From positions 760,131,603 to 760,195,602 of the forward strand of contig CM060922.1 of the NCBI GenBank assembly GCA_030737875.1: a stretch of DNA of 64,000 bases, given 5' to 3'. This stretch comes from Allium sativum. Lineage: Eukaryota; Streptophyta; Magnoliopsida; Asparagales; Amaryllidaceae. Of the stretch, positions 57,941-64,000 are shown piece after piece (position 1 is the stretch's first letter; each line of letters opens with the position of its first letter). Under the pieces are notes generated by a model. That model made no database searches and was not told the DNA's origin. It saw nothing but the letters and a program-made list of their open reading frames with translations. The position numbers were made by a program, and so were the translations under genes.

Positions 57941-58864
57941 TGTAACAACCGTAATTTTAAGTGTAATTTATTTAATAATTTAATTTATTTTTTTTGGATT
58001 TCTTTTCCATTAATACCGTATACCATTTATTTGATTTACATATTATTTGTTAAACATACATTGCCTAATCTAGTAATTAATTAACGTTAAAATTTGTGAA
58101 AATATATTTAATTTTCTTGTCGTTTCCCTTTTTGACACGTATTTAATTTTCCAATACATCATTTGATTTCATACCATTTCCATGCACTTCTGTTCATTTA
58201 CACGTCAGTTTACATTTTCGAAATTAAAGAATGAAACATTTATTTGCCTGAAATTAATTCGTACCATATTCGTTTGTTCACATTTAATTCCCATTCTTTA
58301 TTTCTTCTGTTGCCAAAACCGTTCATTCCTTTGAATTTAGTATTTATATTTTCTTTTAATTGTAATCAATGTTTACTTTTTTAAAATCTCAACGTCCATT
58401 TATTAATTATTCATTTCCTTGTACGATCGTTATTTTGAAAATTTAAACCATTCATCTCCCCTCATTCATTTCCATTTTATTCCCTAGATTTGTGAAAAAT
58501 ATATTTTTACTTTGTTTCCTTAAAAAAATCATTTTTTTTCCATTAGGAAACACGTCCGTTTGTTATTTTTTGAAATCAAACGTTTGTTTGCTTAAGAGTC
58601 ACAGGGAAGTTTCAAAATTTATATTTGTGATACACCTTTTATTTCGCCAATAACTGCATTTTCATTGAAAATTTATTTATCTCCAAACAATGCCTTTCTA
58701 ACCATTCATTGCTATTGGCCTTTTGCCTTTTAATTATACAAACCGTTATATTCTTTCCAATACCACGTGTATTCTCTCTCCAGTTTTGTTCCTCTTCTCT
58801 ACACTATAAATTGTGTGTCTCTTGCTTCTGTTCACAAAGTCTCTCCTCATCTCCTTTGACTACT
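57941..58864 (+). mobile_element. X: start of an unclassified LTR
   Basis: TGTAACAACCGTAATTTTAAG begins exactly where the H' LTR is broken. A TATA-like TATAAAT lies at 58805 and is followed by a CT-rich leader-like stretch, after which T-right inserts at 58865. The remainder is outside the window, so family and coding capacity are unknown. Confidence 0.6.
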
Positions 58865-59062
58865 TGTAACACCCCGTGATTTTAAATATAAAAATGAGAA
58901 ATTAAATAATACTTAATTTTTAGAAGAAGAATTAAGTGAAACGGGTTACGCCATTACGTTCGTCTCGGAATTCTACTTGAGATAGAGTCCGAGTTAGCGT
59001 AAAACGAACACTATATGAAGAAGTTATGAAGCTCGGAAGATTTAAAGTTTAAAGCTATAAAA

Positions 59063-59290
59063 CAAGTCGACCGCCCATTTTTCCCCATTCGACTGGTACA
59101 AGTCGACCGCCCATTTATCACCAGTTTACCGTTTTTAGACAGAAGTGAAAACTGTCGACTGGATGAAATTGGCCAGTCGACTAGTTGATTCTGGGTAGTT
59201 TCCTGATGACGTGTTTTCTAATTTGAGTTGTTCGGATGGCTCTTAATCAAATCTAAAGGCCCTTATACACCTAATACATCTATAAATAAA
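59063..59290 (+). promoter_or_regulatory. T-right promoter: AGTCGAC motifs and TATA box
   Basis: AAGTCGACCGCCCATTT occurs twice (near 59064 and 59100), followed by GTCGACTGG and CCAGTCGACT. TATAAATA is at 59281. Same position as the GGTCGACC repeats of H, but with a different flanking motif. Confidence 0.6.
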
Positions 59291-60282
59291 CACCTAAACC
59301 TAACCCTAATCTCATTATGTTCGTCCATGGTGCCTTCATGCTGCTCTAATTTAAATTAAAACAAGCCTTTCTTCTCCATCAAGTGAAATTAGTAGATCAA
59401 ATTCTACAACAACGGTTTTGCTAATCAAATTCAGAATTCAGATATATTCTCTCTCAATTCTCTAAACCTAACGCTATGAGTTTCTAGATTACTTTTAGGT
59501 TTAGATAAATAAAAGTATGCTTTGATAGACAATGAATTCGATATGTTGTGAAGTATGATTCTGTGTTGATATGAAACTTTATCCTATGTCATGACAAGAT
59601 CTGATTTCCTAGATCTAATATAATTGTGATGATTCGATTATGATGTTTACATGGATCCTGACTTGTAACCATGTTATGATGGAAGTACATCTATTAATGT
59701 AGATAATTGTGACATTACTTGGATCTAGACTTTTATGCTAATCACCTTTCACTTGTCATATTGTGATACATTGATATATGTTGTAAACTTGACATGTGAA
59801 TCTACCTTTTGATCTAAACATGTTGCCATGACTATGCTAGATCTAGGTAATTAGACACCTAATGTTAGATCTAGATCTCATTATGCTTGCTTAAACATCA
59901 TAGTAATTGCCACAAGTTATTAACTATGCCCACTTAGTTATGAGGTTAATCACATGTCCATTCACTTTGTTACTATGCCAGTTTTGATCATGTTTATGTC
60001 ACGACATGTTGAAACTATCAACCTCATCATATTCCCTTTTAATTATTATAGCTAGTCTACTTTATAGCCTAGATGCTGCCAAAATACTTACGAATACGTT
60101 AGGGAGAAAACGGGGAAAAAGGGAATTAAAATTGGCATGATTTATGTAATGTTTAATAGGAAATGGGACATGTAAATCAAATAGGGAAAACATAGAAATA
60201 GTTACTTATAATGAAATAGGTAGATTTGGATTAATTTGGAATGTTTAGTAATTTACAATTAGGAATCATAAATTGTACTTAT

Positions 60283-60494
60283 GACACGAGGTTAGGTTAC
60301 ATTAGTGGCGGAAGTCTTCCCGGACCCGACCGACATATCCAGCAACCACTAATGTTGAACCTAATGTGGGAGGTATAAGTACGCAAATACGAATCAGGCT
60401 AAGACACGAGGTTAGGCCCAACTACGGAATAAGACTGCCCGGACCCAACCGGCAAATCCAGCATCCACACGTTGTTGGCCTAATGAAGGAGGTC
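60283..60494 (+). repeat. Hairpin doublet in T-right
   Basis: Unit 1 (60283-60375) pairs CATTAGTGG with CCACTAATG and AGGTT with AACCT. Unit 2 (60403-60494) pairs TTAGGCC with GGCCTAA and CAAC with GTTG. Stem sequences differ from all other copies, yet pairing is kept. Confidence 0.8.
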
Positions 60495-60629
60495 TAGCCC
60501 ATTATAACCATAATTGGACATGGTAAAGAAATGGACTACTTAACCTAATTTAATATGACTATGGACTTAAGTTAGGGTTAAGAAAAATTGGATGGGTAGT
60601 GGGGGGTTAAGTAAGTTAGAGAGGATGGG

Positions 60630-60630
<1 letters not shown>

Positions 60631-60678
<48 letters not shown>
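60631..60678. repeat. Long TA microsatellite
   Basis: An uninterrupted run of about 24 TA dinucleotides inside the T-right LTR. Confidence 0.97.
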
Positions 60679-60680
<2 letters not shown>

Positions 60681-60701
60681 CCCACATACTTAACCCAATA
60701 A

Positions 60702-60905
60702 GGTTATGTAATTAAAGACACCTAGTGGTATACATAACCAGTAGATAGTGTAACAGGGTTATGTAATTAATTACACCTAAGTGGTATACATAACTGGTAG
60801 ATGATGTAAGAAATTATGTAATTAATGAACCCTTTAGGGTAAGCATAACTAGTACAGGGCTATATAATTAAACACACCTAAAGGTATACATAGTCAGTAG
60901 AAAAA
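60702..60905 (+). repeat. Array of GGTTATGTA/TACATAACC hairpins in T-right
   Basis: About four units of 45-55 bp. The clearest pairs GGTTATGTA (60702) with TACATAACC (60731), and the next starts at 60757. This corresponds to the GGTTAAGT/ACTTAACC array of T-solo with both arms changed in step. Confidence 0.65.
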
Positions 60906-61900
60906 CCAAGTGGGGATACAAGATAGGGAGAGCTTGTATCATATTGAGAGGGACCCATTTCAGTCAGTAACCCGAAGTGGTATCAAGTAAAGACCTCCGT
61001 ACTAGGAGGAGAAGGGGCACGCTTGCTGATTGATTGTAATAGATCCAAATGAGGCGGATGGTGTGGGCGGCGCAAACCAACCGCGGACATATGCGTGCAT
61101 GGGCCGGGCAGAGGGGGCTAAGATGACCGTGATAGCAGTAGATATGGTTGTGCACACCATGGGTTTCCACTTTAGGAAGTGATATCTCCTACTCTGGGGC
61201 CAACACAGAATGTCTACAAGGTAGGGAGCTGATCGATTAGAGTAGTGGTTAGGGTATACTTGAACGTATGACCTAAGCCTACCAGCTTATAGTGGAAGGG
61301 ATCATTTCATTTCAGTTATACTAGTAATAATGCAGAGTTATCATTAGTAAGGCACATATACCTTAACTCACTTACCTTGTCACACTTGTCATTTATGTAG
61401 TGATTTCTCTCTGTCCACTTTATATGCCTATTATGTTGCTTTTAATTATCTACTGGCTAAAAGTAACTAGACACGCCAGACTTTATGTTTGACCCTGTTG
61501 TTTCTCCTTCTTTCTTCCGCCCCCTAGTTCTCAGGGAGGAGATAATCAGACTTAATCAGGAATCAGATATCATCTTGCTAGGAGCTACTTATGAAGTATG
61601 GCTCAAGTTCTTGACTCTACTATGGCTTAACTCTTTTTATTGGGGAAATGATGCTTTTTATTTACTTATGTACTCTAATGGTGCAAGACAAAAGTATTTT
61701 TATTGTAATGGTTTTTGTGACTTATGAAATTGTGGACCACAGAGTTATGACTTATGTTTGAAATGCAAGTTTAAATTTTCCGCTGTTGCCTTATTTATCT
61801 CTATCTTGTAATTATTCTGTGTCTGCTTACCTATAGCGCTTCACAAAACTTAATGCATTCCCTTAGTGAGTGACATTAACGGACGTGGGGTGTTTCACTT

Positions 61901-61912
61901 GGTATCAGAGCT
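61901..61912 (+). other. T-right primer binding site
   Basis: TGGTATCAGAGC, two bases after the LTR; initiator tRNA-Met type. Confidence 0.95.
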
Positions 61913-62078
61913 GAAGGTTACTAGACTAGATAAAAGTTTTTGAAATTTTATTTTTCAAAACGGTTTTAAAGAAAGAATTTTCAAAAAGAAAAGTCAGTTT
62001 TGAAAAACATTCCCCAAAGAGCCATATGTAGTATCCTTCAGTCCTCTATCTAAATTTCTTACTTTTCCTTTTTTCAGC

Positions 62079-63100
62079 ATGTCTGGGGAGCAAAACATCC
62101 CTAATATCCCAGAGGGCGTCACTATTACGGGATGGTTCCGTAGGTATTTGGAAGCCATGGCGCCAGCCGAAGGCCAAAGAGACGTTCCTACCCTAGCTGC
62201 ACCAGTCATTCCTCCTCCTCCCCCTCCAAGAGCAGATAACTTCGCCAAGATCTGCAAGGACTTCCGTGCTATGGGAGGGAAGTCATTCCATGGGGACGAG
62301 ACATTCATAGAAGCTCGGAACTGGCTCAAGGATATCGAGGACTTATTCATAATCTTTGAAGTGGAGGCCCGAAGAAAAATCCAATTAGCTGCTTGGCTGT
62401 TAAAGGACGAAGCCTCATTTTGGTGGGAAGTCACCCAAGCTGGACGTCCGGTAGAAACTTGGGAAGACTTTAGACAGAGGTTCGAAATAAAATTTATTTC
62501 CCAAGTGGAGCAAAGCATATAGATGGAGAGGTTCTTAGCTCTCAAACAAGGAAATTTGACGGTGAAGGAATATGTGAACAAGTTCAACTAGCTGGCAAGG
62601 TTCGGTTTAGAGTTGGTGGATACGCCGCACAAAAGGGCTTTGCGGTTTGCCAAAGGGCTGAATGAGCCTCTGCATGGGCTAGCAATGTCCCATATTCCAA
62701 TGGGGCCACGTTTGAAAAGCTTGTTGATATGGCCCTAATGCATGAGGAGGACAAGGGAGAAAAGAAGGAAGTGAAAGCTGAGGGGACATCGCATAATAAG
62801 AAGGTATGGCCCAAGAAGGGGCAGCAACAACAACAGCAGCAACAACAGAAGAAAGGGGGAAAGATGTTAAAGGCAAGGATAAGATAAAATGTCACAATTG
62901 TGGAAAGGAGGGCCACCTGATCAAAGATTGCCAGAGAAGGAAGGCCAGTTGCTTTAATTACGGAGAGGTCGGACACTTCTCTAAGGAGTTCCAGAAGAAA
63001 CAAGGATTGCAGGGAAAGGGCAAAGAGCAGGGACTTCTGGAGGGCAGGTGCATGCTCTCGCAATCGGTGCTCCTGAAAGAGGTAGAAAATTTTTCGTAGA
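62079..63100 (+). pseudogene. T-right gag pseudogene
   Basis: Gag starts at ATG 62079, 166 bp after the primer site. The first 147 codons carry the capsid signature (FRAMGGKSF, EARNWLK, AWLLKDEASFWW) and end at a premature TAG (62520-62522). The reading frame continues with a second stop near 62588 and a frameshift near 62700. A nucleocapsid segment lies at 62806-63099. Its first zinc knuckle is intact (CHNCGKEGHLIKDC, near 62889-62930). The second has lost two of its four zinc ligands (cysteines replaced by Tyr and Phe). A Q/A-rich microsatellite-like stretch (62820-62850) precedes the knuckles. Clearly inactive. Confidence 0.9.
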
Positions 63101-64000
63101 AAGTTTAGTTTCTCTTTCAAACTTTCCAGTTAGAACACTTTTTGATTCTGGTGCTTCACACTCGTTTATATCTAGTTCTGTGGTTGAATCTCTGCATTTA
63201 ATTACTAGTATGGTAGTAGGTCCCATAGTTATTTCGAACCCCATTGGTGGTTCGGCTCATTTTTCGATGATTTGCCGGGGTTTGAAAATATCTGTGTTGG
63301 GCATCGAATTTGAATGTGACGCATATGTGCTCGGGTTTATGGGCAATGGGTTGATTCTAGGAATGGATTGGCTTACCACGTATGGGGCCATTCTGGATTG
63401 TGAGAAGAGGGTTGTTAGACTCCTGACTCATCATGGAAAGACCCTCGAAGTTTCTTGTGACCCTCAAGAATCTGTTATGCTTATCTTCCTAGAGTCTCTA
63501 GATGCATCCATATATGATTTGCAAACTGTTCCAGGGATTCGAGATTATCCCGATGTTTTTGATGAGGTACGGGGTTTAACTCCAACGTGAGATCGACTTC
63601 CGCATATATCTGGTGGACAATGCAAAGCCAGTTGCATTACCAGTGTGCCACATGGCTCCAAGAGAAAGGAGGGAGCTGAGTAAGAAAGTAGGGGAGCTAC
63701 TTGAAAAAGGGTTTATCAGACGTAGCATTTCTGAGTGGGGTGCTCCAGTAGTATTCACAACTAAAGCGGATGGTTCGCTTTGTTTGTGTGTTGACTATAG
63801 AGAGTTAAATAAGCTCACCAAGAAGAATAGGCACCCGCTTCCGAGGATTGATGATTTATTTGACCAACTTGTTGGTGCCTTGGTATTTTCTCAATTGGAC
63901 TTGGCTACGGGGTTCCATCAGCTGAGAGTGGCTGAGGACAGCATATATAAGAATGCTTTCAGAAATCCAAACGATTTCTTTTAATGGCTAGTTATGCCTT
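63048..64000 (+). pseudogene. T-right pol pseudogene (protease and reverse transcriptase, cut by window end)
   Basis: Protease (63048-63590) retains the catalytic DSGAS (Asp codon at 63144) and LILGMDWL. A frameshift near 63580-63590 separates it from RT (63613 onward), which has [16 protein letters not shown] and an intact [10 protein letters not shown] with the first catalytic aspartate. An in-frame stop at 63982-63984 interrupts RT just before the window end. The sequence is close to the minus-strand copy at 1-1680. The distal domains lie outside the window, so presence of a chromodomain cannot be checked. Confidence 0.9.

Larger units (their letters stand above)
58865..61898 (+). mobile_element. 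T-right 5' LTR (3034 bp)
   Basis: It runs from TGTAACACCCCGTGATTTTAA to GGGGTGTTTCA, two bases before the primer site. It has a GTCGAC cluster (59063-59184), a TATA box (59281), a hairpin doublet, a long TA run and a short hairpin array. The partner LTR lies beyond the window. Confidence 0.92.

Noticed and set aside
62079..62522. Intact host gene encoding a 147-aa protein
   Set aside because: It is the capsid part of gag, ended by a premature stop; the same frame and domain continue after it.

Overview
The window looks like land-plant nuclear DNA, very probably from an angiosperm with a large, transposon-rich genome. It is AT-rich, and the only protein-coding sequence I recognise is Ty3/gypsy gag-pol. 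I found no host gene, no rRNA gene and no CRISPR array. Every LTR element whose primer site is visible uses the same one, TGGTATCAGAGC (initiator-tRNA-Met type; one copy is decayed). I cannot name the species. Element labels (T, H, H', M, E, R, X) are mine.

Most of the window is one nested stack that can be resolved base by base from 5-bp target-site duplications (TSDs). H' (minus strand) has its 3' LTR at 6497-10423, and its internal region is split into 10424-12510 and 57315-57587. A 44.8-kb block bounded by CCACT duplications separates the two halves. That block is M, a minus-strand solo LTR of about 6.5 kb (12511-57309). M is itself interrupted by H (plus, 15356-48822, TSD GACAC) and by the solo LTR T-solo (51506-56353, TSD ACAGA/ACGGA). 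The 5' LTR of H is interrupted by R (minus, 17839-23233, TSD AATAA) and by E (plus, 23978-41685, TSD TGAGG). The rest of the 5' LTR of H' (57588-57940) is cut by X (57941-58864), and X is cut by T-right (plus, 58865 to the window end). A related element, T-left (minus), occupies 1-5647.

R is the only apparently intact autonomous element. It has one 1425-codon gag-pol ORF with all catalytic residues, a C-terminal chromodomain, and two 329-bp LTRs that look identical by eye. E and H are non-coding elements with giant LTRs (5.0 and 4.1 kb) and short internal regions (1.4 and 2.1 kb). E is a rare LTR-internal-LTR-internal-LTR array. T-left and T-right carry broken gag-pol of one chromovirus-like family.

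The most unusual signal lies in the LTRs. Several non-coding hairpins recur in different families, with arm sequences that change while base pairing is kept, often through G-U pairs. They are: (1) a roughly 105-nt hairpin with a near-invariant 22-nt loop, six copies in H and E; (2) a roughly 90-nt hairpin always present as a tandem doublet, in six LTRs of H, H' and T; (3) tandem hairpin arrays in T LTRs; (4) a 12-bp hairpin shared by H and T-solo; (5) a small stem-loop just before the polypurine tract in E, H, H' and R. Each LTR of H, H' and T also has a cluster of short palindromes just upstream of its TATA box, and the motif differs between elements (GGTCGACC or TGAGTCA).
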